Below, piece after piece: positions 11,501 to 22,159 of a DNA stretch of 64,000 nt. Under the pieces are notes generated by a model. It had not been told where the DNA came from. It saw only the letters and a program-made list of their open reading frames with translations, and did no database searches. The position numbers were made by a program, and so were the translations under genes. Source of the stretch: Punica granatum (lineage: Eukaryota; Streptophyta; Magnoliopsida; Myrtales; Lythraceae). Every line of letters begins with the position of its first letter. Within the stretch, counting starts at the first letter, position 1. The stretch lies in assembly GCF_007655135.1 (NCBI RefSeq), contig NC_045133.1, positions 19,193,845 through 19,257,844 of the forward strand, written 5' to 3'.

Positions 11501-14500
11501 ACTCTTCAGCTCAGATGGCTAAGAGATCAGATCGGGCTCGTGAATCAAGAGCCAGCACTCTTTGCAACAACAATTCTCGAGAACATACTCTATGGGAAGC
11601 CCGATGCAACGTTAGCTGAAGTAGAAGCAGCTGCCTCTGCAGCCAATGCCCATAGTTTCATTACCTTGCTCCCAAATGGCTACAACACTCAGGTCAGTTA
11701 CACGAAATCATAATTGGTTGTTGAAGAGTGAAATTTCTGGAGTAAAGTGTATTCTCATGTTGGGTGATTCTGTGAATTGAATTTTTAGGTCGGAGAACGA
11801 GGAGTCCAGCTCTCAGGAGGTCAGAAACAGAGGATTGCCATTGCAAGGGCGATGCTGAAGAACCCGAAGATCCTCCTCCTTGATGAGGCAACGAGCGCTC
11901 TAGATGCAGGGTCTGAGAGCATAGTTCAAGAGGCTCTTGACCGTTTGATGGTCGGAAGGACAACTGTGGTGGTAGCGCACCGCCTCTCCACCATTCGGAA
12001 TGTTGATTCAATTGCAGTCATACAGCAGGGCCAAGTTGTGGAGACAGGAACTCACGATGAACTAATTGCCAAGGCTGGGGCTTATGCTTCTCTAATTAGA
12101 TTCCAAGAAATGATTGGTAACAGAGATTTCTCGAACCCCTCAACCCGAAGGTCACGATCATCAAGATTGAGCCATTCTTTATCCACAAAATCCCTGAGCC
12201 TGAGGTCTGGTAGCCTGAGGAACTTGAGCTACTCATACAGCACTGGGGCTGATGGGCGACTTGAGATGATCTCTAATGCTGAGACCGATCGGAAGAATCC
12301 AGCACCCGATGGTTACTTTTTCAGGCTTATCAAGCTAAACGCCCCTGAATGGCCCTACTCTATCATGGGAGCTGTGGGTTCTGTGCTCTCAGGATTCATT
12401 GGTCCCACCTTTGCTATCGTGATGAGCAATATGATTGAGGTGTTCTACTACCGAAACTACGCTTCCATGGAGAGAAAAACAAAGGAGTACGTTTTCATCT
12501 ACATCGGGGCAGGGCTCTATGCTGTTGTTGCCTACTTGATTCAACATTACTTCTTCAGCATCATGGGGGAGAATCTCACCACTAGAGTGAGGAGGATGAT
12601 GCTAGCAGGTACGATAACATTCTCTTTTCACGTGTCTAATTCGAGTTTTACGTTGTGGTACTTGGCTCTTTCAAGACTATCAGTTTATTTTTCCCGATAT
12701 CGTCTTTTGCAGCCATACTGAGTAATGAAGTGGGATGGTTTGACGAGGAGGAGCACAACTCGAGCCTGGTGGCAGCTCGTCTAGCCACGGACGCGGCGGA
12801 TGTGAAGTCGGCCATTGCCGACCGAATCTCGGTGATACTGCAGAACATGACCTCTCTTCTCACTTCCTTCATTGTTGCCTTTGTCATTGAGTGGAGGGTC
12901 TCCCTTCTCATCCTTGGCACCTTCCCTCTCCTTGTTCTTGCCAACTTTGCCCAGGTATGCTACTCCCCCACTTCAATAAATTACTCTACCATGCATTCAA
13001 GATCTTTCATTTGATGACCCTTTAACATAGGCTTCTTTTATTGGACAACTTGATATAATTATTTACAATCAACATCCCCATTGTCTACTTATGTCCCATA
13101 TAGTGCCCTAGCAAGTACTCATTACCCATACGCACATAGAATCTGCCCTATGATACCAGATTTGATTACTTATTACTCAATAAGAGTGTAGGAATACTTT
13201 CTCTGAACTTATCTTTTGTTTTGTTTTTTTTTTTTGCTTTTCCCAATAAAATTTGTGAAAGAAATATATATGTATTTATATTATATTTCAAAAATAACTC
13301 ATGGGGAATCTAAAGGTTCACTTCATTTTTACTATGAAACGACAAAGAGCAAAGGAACAGGGCATGGCTTCAGAGCAGAGCAGTGCCCTTCACGTGCCTT
13401 CCCCCCTCTTACTTCGAAGCATTGACCCTTATGGAAGATATCACCCCCATAAATCACATCAACCTATTATTCATTTTTAACTATAAAATATATATATGAG
13501 CTCGTGTATTGCAGTGAATAATCAATAAAATAGTGAAAGATTCTCTTTGCAGTCTACCTTTCTTTTTCTTTTTTAGGTGCTATATATAAAGTATACATTA
13601 AGAAGGAAGGCTTGTTTATTAATTAACCTTTCTGCCTGTTTATGTGTAAGTCAGCTTCTTTATCGAGGCTTTTGACCCTTTTCCCCTGTTCTGCTGACTT
13701 TAACATTGGAATTTCAATAAAGTTCTGATTTTATTATGATTTTCTTCCGGGTTTGCGGTTCTTTTATCGTAGACGGAACAGGTGACTCTCTATCATTAGA
13801 ACGGGCACGACTTAACTTGAGCTCATTACGTAACATGTCTTCGGTCTGGTCTAGATCGGGTTTAAGTCGTAACTCTACTATATTCACATCATCGAGTAAG
13901 TAGTAGATTTCCTAAGGAAATGGTGTCAGTGAAAGAGCTTGTTTTCCTGATCTTTTTACCCGGGTTTTGCTCCAACAACCAGACCCTTGAGTCGTGCAAT
14001 AATTTGGTTATTGCCTTATCTGTCACAAGTTATGCGGGTTTGTTTTCGGACGGTAAAGAGTCGTACTGAGCACAGTGTTTGATTGTTTGGTATGAAGGAG
14101 AAGTGCTCAGTACACAGTAAAAAATTCTGAGCTCATCGCTCAAAGGACATCGTCACCTGCAGAGTCTAATAAATTGGGTCAGGTGGTTTCCCTCAAGGGT
14201 CCTTCCAACTTATGACTTGGGTAGGCTCCACCATTTTGTGTCCTTCTGAACAGTCCTAAATTTGGCCAATGGCTGCCTGGTTGGCTTAACAGGCCTTACA
14301 GATGCAATCGAGATTAAAAAATTCTCGATTCCATTACTAAGGTGGTATTAGAGCTATTGTAGTTCGAGAATCGTTACCTGTTAAGTCAAGTTGTGACTGA
14401 ACAAATAATTTAGAGGTTGATCGATTGATCCTCCAGTTTATTTATGATTCCATGACAGTAAATTCAGTTATGTTCTGGAAATATTTTTTGCAGCAACTGT

Positions 14501-15702
14501 CTCTCAAGGGCTTCGCTGGGGACACAGCCAAAGCGCACGCGAAGACCAGCATGATAGCGGGAGAAGGGGTGAGTAACATCAGGACTGTAGCGGCCTTCAA
14601 TGCCCAGAACAAAATTCTCTCCCTGTTCTCGTATGAGCTTCGGGTTCCGCAGATGAGGAGCCTTCGGCAGAGCCAGACTTCGGGCCTCCTCTTCGGTCTC
14701 TCCCAGCTGGCATTGTATGCCTCTGAGGCCCTCATCCTGTGGTACGGTGCCCACCTTGTGAGCAAGGGCGCTTCGACCTTCTCGAAGGTTATCAAGGTCT
14801 TTGTCGTCCTGGTGATCACTGCTAACTCGGTTGCTGAAACTGTCAGCCTGGCCCCTGAGATCATCAGGGGTGGAGAGGCAGTGGGGTCAGTTTTCTCGAT
14901 TCTGGACAGGCATACAAGGATTGACCCAGATGACCCAGAGGTGGAGACCGTTGGATCAGTCCGAGGGGAGATTGAGCTCAGGCATCTGGACTTTGCTTAC
15001 CCTTCACGGCCAGATGTTATCGTGTTCAAGGACTTTAACTTGAGGATCCGAGCCGGGCAGAGTCAAGCCCTAGTAGGGGCCAGCGGGTCAGGCAAGAGCT
15101 CCGTCATAGCACTAATCGAGCGCTTCTATGATCCAATTGCTGGGAAAGTCATGATCGATGGGAAGGACATCCGTAGACTGAACCTCAAGTCTCTCCGTCT
15201 CAAGATCGGCCTGGTCCAGCAGGAGCCAGCCCTTTTTGCAGCAAGCATCTTCGACAACATTGCGTATGGGAAAGATGGGGCAACAGAGGCTGAGGTGATC
15301 GAGGCGGCCCGAGCGGCAAACGTACACACCTTCGTTAGTGGGTTACCCGATGGTTACAATACTCCAGTGGGGGAGAGAGGGGTTCAGCTCTCTGGCGGAC
15401 AGAAGCAGAGGATTGCAATCGCTCGGGCAGTGCTTAAGGACCCGGCCATTCTCTTACTGGACGAGGCCACAAGCGCGCTAGACGCCGAGTCAGAGTGCGT
15501 CCTCCAAGAAGCCCTCGAGCGGCTCATGAGGGGTAGGACCACTGTCCTGGTGGCCCACCGCCTCTCAACCATCAGAGGAGTTGACAGCATCGGAGTGGTC
15601 CAGGACGGGCGGATCGTGGAGCATGGGAGCCATTCGGAGCTAGTGAGCCGACCCGAGGGGGCCTACTCGAGACTATTGCAGTTACAACTTCATCACATAT
15701 GA
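8539..15702 (+). CDS. ABCB19: ABC transporter B family member 19 (PGP19/MDR1-type auxin and brassinosteroid exporter), 10 exons
   Basis: Complete full-size ABCB transporter, 1257 residues, close to the ~1250 of Arabidopsis ABCB19. Exons: 8539-8808, 8918-8972, 9267-9442, 10193-10393, 10614-10873, 11039-11355, 11469-11692, 11789-12608, 12713-12954, 14494-15702. All nine introns are GT-AG and every junction keeps frame. Order: TMD1, NBD1, a Ser/Arg-rich linker (about residues 612-655), TMD2, NBD2. NBD1 has Walker [10 protein letters not shown] (~405-413), signature LSGGQ (~509) and Walker [17 protein letters not shown]2 has GASGSGKSS (~1050), LSGGQ (~1153) and its own [12 protein letters not shown]. 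The start [10 protein letters not shown] leads into the family-typical [16 protein letters not shown]19 proteins sit in the plasma membrane and, with TWD1/FKBP42, drive ATP-dependent auxin export; brassinosteroid export has also been reported. Intron 9 (1539 bp) and intron 3 (750 bp) are the long ones. No damage seen; likely functional. Confidence 0.97.
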
Positions 15703-16289
15703 AAGATTACTCCCTAATTTTCCCCCCCTTTTTTTGGGTTTATTTTCGCTTTTTTTTTTTTTTTTTTTTACTTTTTTTATTTGTAGCGACATGCATGCCT
15801 AGTTGTTGGGTGGTAAAGTAATTATTATTGTTGGTCCCATTGATGATCTTGTGCCTTTTTTTTCCTGATAAGCTGTTGTAGATATATTGAGGGGAAATGG
15901 ATATAATATCTTATGAACTTTGCCCAACCCATTGCCAATTATTGTCTCATATCTATCATATTCTTTCGTCTTTCGGATTGAAAGTGAGGAGATGAAACTC
16001 GATCCACGACGAACTTAGTGCTGATTAAGGCCGTTAAATTGAGGATGTAGCAGTAAATTTACTAATAATAACTACCAACTAATCTCTCTGCCCCTTCTCC
16101 TTATTTTCTCTCTATTCTCTTTTCTTTTTCCTCCTTATTACGACGTTTCTTCAATTTCATAATATTTTGTCTATTACTCCTCAACTCTTGCTATTGAAAA
16201 TTTATAGGCATCAATGTTAACCTCTTTCATGTTGAAGAATTGTTCTTTCTTTGAAATAATTCATAGATAAATGTGATTTCATAAAACTA
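15703..16289 (+). other. ABCB19 3' flank, probable 3' UTR then intergenic
   Basis: Begins just after the ABCB19 stop. It contains a long T-rich tract (15721-15780) and T-rich sequence thereafter. I cannot fix the polyadenylation site. No other gene is recognised. Confidence 0.5.
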
Positions 16290-17512
16290 TAGAATCATCT
16301 TATAACTATTTGATTTATTAGTTGTTTTTCTTTCTTTCGAGCTATATTGTTGAGTCCACTTAGTTTTCGAACCTCTAGAACGGAACTGAACACTCTCTTT
16401 TGCGAGCCTGAGCTAACATATTGCATGCCTTTACATACGGGTTGAACCTTCACATTTCGCGGCCTCAAGCCCCAGGAATTGCAGCCATCATTTCTCAACT
16501 TTCGGGTCATTCATGCTTTACTTAAAGACATAAAATCAGCCTTGTAAGTAACTTTTCAAGCTTTAGTATTTTCATACCTTGGGTTTCGATGCATAAAATC
16601 GGTCATAAACTCGACCCCCGAGAGCTCGAGCTCTTATTTCTTGACTCCATAGGCCCAGGCTCAGAAAGAAACTCGACTTCCCGAGTATTAGAGCAGCTCG
16701 AAGAGTTGTTAATGAGCTCAGCTTTTGGCCTTTCGTCGTTCTTCTTCAAATTCATATTTCTCGGGTCCATCTCAGCCTTAGGCTGTTTCTCCAAGGTCGA
16801 GTTCTTGTGTTTGCAGCTCCTACTTTGCAGAGTCTACTTCGGGATCCACTTTTCTAAAGGATAGGGCTGATTTGTTCGGCATGCCTTGCGTCCCCAAGCT
16901 AGCCGTGGTGAACTCGGCGGCTTGATTATCTCTTGTAAAACTAATTTTGCACAAGCCGAACATAATCTCTTCTCATTATTTAGCTTACGAAGAAGCCGTG
17001 TTACCTCCTTGATGGCTTCTATGGAGATGTCATCTTTCGGCTTTCGCCTCGAGAAACTCGACCTCGAGTTAGTGGCACCGTTTAAGATACGTGTTGGAGC
17101 CGAAAAGGGAGTGATCTTGACTTTAATGCGCCGCTCCTTACAGTCCTCACTTGTTTTCATTGGTGAAGTGAAAGAAGGTCCATCCTCGAGCTTCGATTTA
17201 GCCATGCCGACTTCTATATTGGTGTTGGCTTGATCTTCAAGATTGGTCCGAGTCGATTTTTCCTCAGTTTCTTCTCCAATTTCGCTCCTAGAATCATTCA
17301 CTCCATGAGGCTTAAGTGCATCAATTCCTAATGAAAGCTGAGAAGAATTCGCCGCACTCGGCTCTTACGGCGAAATAGGTCTTGGCGGAACGATCTCGTC
17401 TTGTGTCAATGGTCTATGATCGACCATTTCTTCTTTGAATGGATGTTCCTCACGTGATGGCGTTGAAGAGGCTTGCTCACCATCATCGCCTAATAGTTTA
17501 GCTGAATCAATT
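16290..17512 (-). other. Left part of an unclassified older repeat or gene remnant, split by the copia insertion
   Basis: More GC- and CTCGAG-rich than the surrounding sequence, with a 155-codon minus-strand open frame (16834-17301). That frame is charged (many Lys, Arg, Glu) and contains an EAIKEVTRLLRKLNNEK helix-like stretch, but I recognise no domain in it. Together with 22160-23340 it appears to be one older unit into which the copia element landed. It could be the gag-side region of a minus-strand LTR retrotransposon, or a decayed gene. The function is unknown. Confidence 0.35.
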
Positions 17513-17700
17513 TGTCGTAGTATTATGGAATGATTTATTCCTCACTATAATTTGTATACATATCCTAGTTTTCCATATTTAGGTGTCACTAGTTTAGCCA
17601 TATTTTATACTTTCCATTTATTGATTGGACTTGGCTGTACACATATACATCGAATTAATGAAAACATACCAAGTTCTTCTGCTTGAATTCGCTTTTCACA
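17513..17700 (+). repeat. 5' LTR of the copia element (about 188 bp)
   Basis: Starts TGTCGTAG and ends TTTTCACA immediately before the primer binding site. An AT-rich TATA-like stretch lies near 17605. The right boundary is fixed by the PBS. The left boundary is inferred from the TG dinucleotide, because there is no second LTR to compare. Confidence 0.6.
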
Positions 17701-17712
17701 TGGTATCAGAGC
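17701..17712 (+). other. Primer binding site (initiator tRNA-Met type)
   Basis: The sequence tggtatcagagc is the usual plant copia PBS, complementary to the 3' part of initiator methionine tRNA. It directly abuts the CA end of the 5' LTR and lies 127 bp before the gag start. Confidence 0.9.
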
Positions 17713-17838
17713 GGTGGTCCTGAGGCCAGCCGTCTCGTTATCTTTGCCGGCCAGAATAGCCGAGCTTCTCTTGCCAGTGTGGCTCACTGAGCGTCATCTC
17801 TTGTCTTCCTGTTTATCATCTTCCTGTTTATCGTCACC

Positions 17839-18300
17839 ATGACGAAATCAGCAAATAACAGTGAAACGAGTGGAAACATACCACCTGTTTATCTCTTCAC
17901 CCCCTCTGATGGTCCCGGCACACAACTCATTTCCTGCAAATTAAATGGCAGGAATTACAACACTTGGTCTCTAGCAATGCAAACAGCGCTTCAGGCCAAG
18001 AACAAGCTCAGTTTTATCGAAGGAAAAGTATTACAACCAGCAGAAGGAGAACCTCACCGTGAGCAGTGGGTGACTTGTAATTCGATGCTCCTCTCATGGA
18101 TTTTCAATCACCTGGACGAAGGGTTACAGAACTCAGTGGCAGGAGCGAGAAATGCAAAAACTCTCTGGGACGATCTTAAAGAACGATTTTCCCAAGGTAA
18201 TGAAGCAAAAATTCATCAGCTTAAGACTGATATTTGTTTGCTCAGACAAGAGAAAAGATCAGTTTCAGAGTATTATTCAAAGTTAAAGTCTCTGGGATGA
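17839..18300 (+). CDS. Copia Gag N-terminal part, ended by a frameshift
   Basis: 153 codons from the first ATG after the PBS. It has the copia Gag hallmarks: a KLNGRNYNTWSLAM block near residue 35, a central NAKTLWDDLKERFSQGN block (~112-128) and a YYSKLKSL end (~146-153). In the family this region is the capsid-like domain that packages element RNA. The frame stops at TGA (18298-18300), but the reading continues in the next frame at the position where Gag normally continues. The break is therefore a small indel, not the natural end. Gag's zinc knuckle lies in the following open frame. Confidence 0.88.
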   Translation: MTKSANNSETSGNIPPVYLFTPSDGPGTQLISCKLNGRNYNTWSLAMQTALQAKNKLSFIEGKVLQPAEGEPHREQWVTCNSMLLSWIFNHLDEGLQNSVAGARNAKTLWDDLKERFSQGNEAKIHQLKTDICLLRQEKRSVSEYYSKLKSLG

Positions 18301-18307
18301 ATTAGAT

Positions 18308-21300
18308 ATGTATCTCGATTTACCCGTATGTTCATGTGATGCTGGAGCTCGACTAATGGCTTACAAGGAAAAGGAGAAATTGCATCAGTTCCTAATAGGA
18401 CTCAATCCCGAGTTCCAGACCATCCGCTCTCAAATTTTGAGCATGGAGCCACTGCCAAATGCGAATAGGGCACATTCGATTGCAGCAAACGACGAGGCAC
18501 AACGATTAATCACACACGGCAGAGAAACAATTTCTGAATCGCTCGGTTTTGCAGCAAAAATTAGTCACGATTTCGGGGGAGGATCAAACCCTAACCCTAA
18601 TTTCAGCAATTTCACCAGAGGAGAAAACAAACCTCGAAGCCGCCCGTTTTGCGACTACTGCGGCCGGAATGGCCATGTTCGGGCCACTTGCTATCGGCTG
18701 AATGGGCATCCGGGTTCCGACCTGAGAAATCCGAAGGGATCCGGCGCTGGTGGCGCTCGGCTGGGCGTGAGGAACTCGGCATCTTCTCCCTCGGCTCCGC
18801 AGAACAAACAAGGAGGAGGAGGAGGAGGAGGAGTCGGGTTTTCGTTTTTAGGAGACCCGGGTAACTCCTATTCGGGTGGCCCATCTCATCAGCGCCAAGC
18901 CCAACTGAATCGTGGGCAATGGAGGCCCGGTCCGTCGGCCCAACAGGGTTTCTATCATCAGCCAGCCCAACATTCCTTTACAGGCCCAGGAAACTATACT
19001 GCAGCACAGGCCCATGCCGAAACACCTGCGGACCTTAGTAAATTGGCCCATCTTTCTGAGGCCCAACTACAACAACTTATGTCAATGATTCCTCGCGATG
19101 ATGGTGAGGTTAATCGTCTAAGTGGTGAGACTTTTGAACCTATTACCTCAAATCTTGACTGGATTATTGATTCGGGAGCTTCACGACATATGACTGGCAG
19201 CCTGGATAATCTTTTTGATATTACTCCCGTCAATAATGGTCCACTTATTCATGTTCCAAATGGAACAACAAAAGCTACTTTTATAGGCAAAGTTTCTTTT
19301 GGAGCCAATTTGATACTTCAAAATGTTCTTTATGTGCCGGATTTCAATTGTAACTTATTGTCTGTGGCTCAATTATCTTGGGAACATAATTGTAGTGTAC
19401 ACTACATTTCTGATTTATGCTTGATCCAGGACCGCATCTCGGGGAGTATGATTGGAGTGGGTGAACTTCACGGGGGGGTGTGGATTTTACGACGAGTATC
19501 CTCATCTCTTCAGAAACTACGGGCAATGAGAGCAGATGATGAAGATATTTGGCATAAGCGGTTGGGACACCCTTCTTCCAGTCTTCGGTTTGAGAACAAT
19601 TCTATTACTATGCATCGTTCAGTCAATAATTCGCTCTGTGACGTATGTTGCCGTGCAAAACAGACGCGTTCCAATTTTCCCATTAGTTCGAATAAAGCCT
19701 CATTTCCTTTTCAGTTGGTTCATTGTGACATTTGGGGACCTTATAAAATATCATCTATTTCTGGTGCTCAATATTTTCTGTCAATTGTGGATGACTATAG
19801 CCGGGCTGTATGGGTTTATCTTTTACGAAATAAGTCGGAAGCGCAAGGATTCCTGATTAGTTTCTGCAAGTTGGTCAGGAATCAATTTGATCGAACAGTG
19901 AAAACCGTGAGAAGTGATAATGGGTCAGAATTCATGAGTCGGCTTGTCCAAGATTATTTCTCTGACAACGGCATCATTCATCAAACCTCGTGCATTGATA
20001 CCCCTCAACAAAATGGACGGGTAGAGCGCAAACATCGGCACATTCTCAATGTAGCCCGGGCCCTGATGTTTCAAGCCTCTCTTCCAATAGATTTTTGGGG
20101 AGAATGTGTTTCCGCCGCAGCACACCTCATTAATCTTACACCTTCAAATATCTTGTCAGGTAAGACCCCATTTGAACTCCTTTTTCGACAGAAGCCGGAT
20201 TATAGACACATTCGTATTTTTGGATGTCTTTGCTATGCACACTATAATTCACGTGTCAAAGATAAGTTCGGATCACGTTCAAGACGATGCGTTTTTGTTG
20301 GGTACCCATTTGGCAAGAAGGGTTGGAAAGTTTTTGATTTGGAGAATCGAGAATTTTTTGTTTCTCGGGATGTTAAATTCGATGAGGAAGTTTTTCCTTT
20401 CAGCAGTCCGACACAATCCGGTTCGGAAAATTCAGGAATTCGGTTTTTGGACACTTCAGGCCCAGGGGGAGCTCAGGGGGAGTCCACAACCTCTGAGAAT
20501 AGTACGGCTCATCCCTTATCCAGCCCACCTTCTTCCAGGTCGGTTGGGACTAGCGTCGATACTGGTCTTCTTTTGGACCAACACCAATCCCTTGAACCCA
20601 CATCGCCTGCTCGCATGTCAGGCCTTGCCTCTTCTGCCGACCCGGGACCTTCCTCTGACACAGACTGTATGGCAGACACCATAGCTCGTTCCAAGGCTCC
20701 GCGGAATATCCGAAAGCCAAGTTGGCTCAGTGATTTTGTCTCCCACACTGCCCGTTGCTTAGACTCTTCTTCTACCCCCCCAATCATATCACCCGCTCCA
20801 TCAAACTCTCCAGGTACGTCTCATCCCCTCGAGCATTATCTTCATTATTCTGATATTGATGCCACCCAATTATCGTTCCTTGCTGCACTTGACTCTGACT
20901 TAGAGCCAAGGACTTATTCAGAGGCTGCAAAGATTCCACAATGGCGCCTAGCCATGGCCGATGAAATTCGTGCCCTCGAGGATACCGGCACATGGACTCT
21001 GCAATCATTACCTCCCGGAAAGAAACCTATTGGCTGCAAATGGGTCTTTAAGATTAAAAGACAAGCTGATGGCACTGTGGAACGTTACAAGGCTCGACTC
21101 GTGGCCAAGGGCTTCACTCAGGTTGAAGGAGTCGATTTTCATGAGACATTTGCACCGGTGGCCAAATTGGTAACAGTTCGCTGCTTATTAACTGTTGCTG
21201 TTGCTAAAAAATGGGAGATGCACCAACTTGATGTTAATAACGCCTTCCTTCATGGGGACTTGGATGAGGAGGTTTACATGTCTCTTCCTCCTGGTTTTCG

Positions 21301-22159
21301 CTCCACCGAATCTAATCAGGTATGCCGTCTGCAAAAGTCCCTATATGGCCTTCGTCAGGCATCTCGAAATTGGTATTCTAAGTTCGCCACTGCTCTTTCT
21401 CAATATGGTTTTCAACAATCCGGCGCTGATCACTCTCTGTTCACCTTCTCCCATGGTGACACATTTCTTGCGGTTCTGGTTTATGTTGATGATATGATTC
21501 TCGTGGCCAATGATTCTGCCTCGTGTTCTAATTTTAAGACTTATCTTCGCCAATGTTTTCACATTAAGGATCTTGGTCCTTTGTCCTATTTCTTGGGGAT
21601 AGAGATCATTCGGAGTGGCTCTGGCTTATTTCTCAATCAGCGAAAGTACACTCTGGATATTCTTACTGAAGCCGGTATGCTAGGTTCACGGCCTGCTTAT
21701 TTCCCCATGGAGCAACAACACCAATTATCTCAAGACAGTGGTGACCCCATTTCAGATCCGGGCCAATATCGCCGTCTGATTGGTCGTCTCTTGTATCTCA
21801 CCATCACTAGGCCGGAGCTCAGCTACCCTATACACATTCTATCTCAGTTCTTGCATGATCCTCGTCAAGGACATTGGGATGCTGCTCTACGAGTGCTTCG
21901 ATATCTCAAACAATCTCCTGGACAAGGGATTTTTCTCTGTCCAACATCTCTATCTTTAACGGCTTACTGTGATGCAGATTGGGCTAGTTGTCCCATGACT
22001 CGGCGGTCATTGACTGGATATTTCGTCACTTTAGGCGGGAGTCCCATCTCTTGGAAGACCAAGAAGCAAACAACAGTCTCCAAGTCTTCTGCCGAGGCAG
22101 AATACCGAGCCATGGCTGCAACTGTCAGTGATTCGGCCGCTAATTCCACGAGAGGCTGA
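18308..22159 (+). CDS. Copia polyprotein: zinc knuckle, protease, integrase, reverse transcriptase, truncated RNase H
   Basis: Stop-free 1283-codon frame continuing the shifted Gag. Domains in order: a CX2CX4HX4C zinc knuckle (CDYCGRNGHVRATC, about residue 115); a protease motif DSGA (~287) followed by SRHMTG; a GAG-pre-integrase HHCC region (WHKRLGHPS and CDVCCRAK, ~415-460); an integrase core with Asp (HCDIWGPY), Asp (RSDNGSEF) and Glu (QNGRVERKH, ~571); a reverse transcriptase with ARLVAKGFTQ and catalytic YVDD (~1059); and an RNase H start with YCDADWA and SSAEAEYRAMAA (~1218-1275). After SAEAEYRAMAATVS the sequence turns unrelated and stops, so the C-terminal RNase H is lost. A Ser/Pro-rich linker lies between integrase and RT. 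The shadow frames within it are not genes. Confidence 0.93.
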   Translation: MYLDLPVCSCDAGARLMAYKEKEKLHQFLIGLNPEFQTIRSQILSMEPLPNANRAHSIAANDEAQRLITHGRETISESLGFAAKISHDFGGGSNPNPNFSNFTRGENKPRSRPFCDYCGRNGHVRATCYRLNGHPGSDLRNPKGSGAGGARLGVRNSASSPSAPQNKQGGGGGGGVGFSFLGDPGNSYSGGPSHQRQAQLNRGQWRPGPSAQQGFYHQPAQHSFTGPGNYTAAQAHAETPADLSKLAHLSEAQLQQLMSMIPRDDGEVNRLSGETFEPITSNLDWIIDSGASRHMTGSLDNLFDITPVNNGPLIHVPNGTTKATFIGKVSFGANLILQNVLYVPDFNCNLLSVAQLSWEHNCSVHYISDLCLIQDRISGSMIGVGELHGGVWILRRVSSSLQKLRAMRADDEDIWHKRLGHPSSSLRFENNSITMHRSVNNSLCDVCCRAKQTRSNFPISSNKASFPFQLVHCDIWGPYKISSISGAQYFLSIVDDYSRAVWVYLLRNKSEAQGFLISFCKLVRNQFDRTVKTVRSDNGSEFMSRLVQDYFSDNGIIHQTSCIDTPQQNGRVERKHRHILNVARALMFQASLPIDFWGECVSAAAHLINLTPSNILSGKTPFELLFRQKPDYRHIRIFGCLCYAHYNSRVKDKFGSRSRRCVFVGYPFGKKGWKVFDLENREFFVSRDVKFDEEVFPFSSPTQSGSENSGIRFLDTSGPGGAQGESTTSENSTAHPLSSPPSSRSVGTSVDTGLLLDQHQSLEPTSPARMSGLASSADPGPSSDTDCMADTIARSKAPRNIRKPSWLSDFVSHTARCLDSSSTPPIISPAPSNSPGTSHPLEHYLHYSDIDATQLSFLAALDSDLEPRTYSEAAKIPQWRLAMADEIRALEDTGTWTLQSLPPGKKPIGCKWVFKIKRQADGTVERYKARLVAKGFTQVEGVDFHETFAPVAKLVTVRCLLTVAVAKKWEMHQLDVNNAFLHGDLDEEVYMSLPPGFRSTESNQVCRLQKSLYGLRQASRNWYSKFATALSQYGFQQSGADHSLFTFSHGDTFLAVLVYVDDMILVANDSASCSNFKTYLRQCFHIKDLGPLSYFLGIEIIRSGSGLFLNQRKYTLDILTEAGMLGSRPAYFPMEQQHQLSQDSGDPISDPGQYRRLIGRLLYLTITRPELSYPIHILSQFLHDPRQGHWDAALRVLRYLKQSPGQGIFLCPTSLSLTAYCDADWASCPMTRRSLTGYFVTLGGSPISWKTKKQTTVSKSSAEAEYRAMAATVSDSAANSTRG

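Noticed and set aside
12955..14493. Separate gene within ABCB19 intron 9
   Set aside because: The only open frames are short (for example 13216-13425) and the intron is bounded by correct GT-AG sites that keep the transporter frame.
14442..15590. Several minus- and plus-strand open frames overlapping the last ABCB19 exon
   Set aside because: They are shadows of the 402-codon coding exon in other frames; none has a domain and the sense frame is fully explained.
16834..17301. 155-codon minus-strand frame as an intact host gene
   Set aside because: No recognisable domain and no splice or promoter evidence, and it sits in a unit interrupted by a transposon. Reported only as part of that unit.
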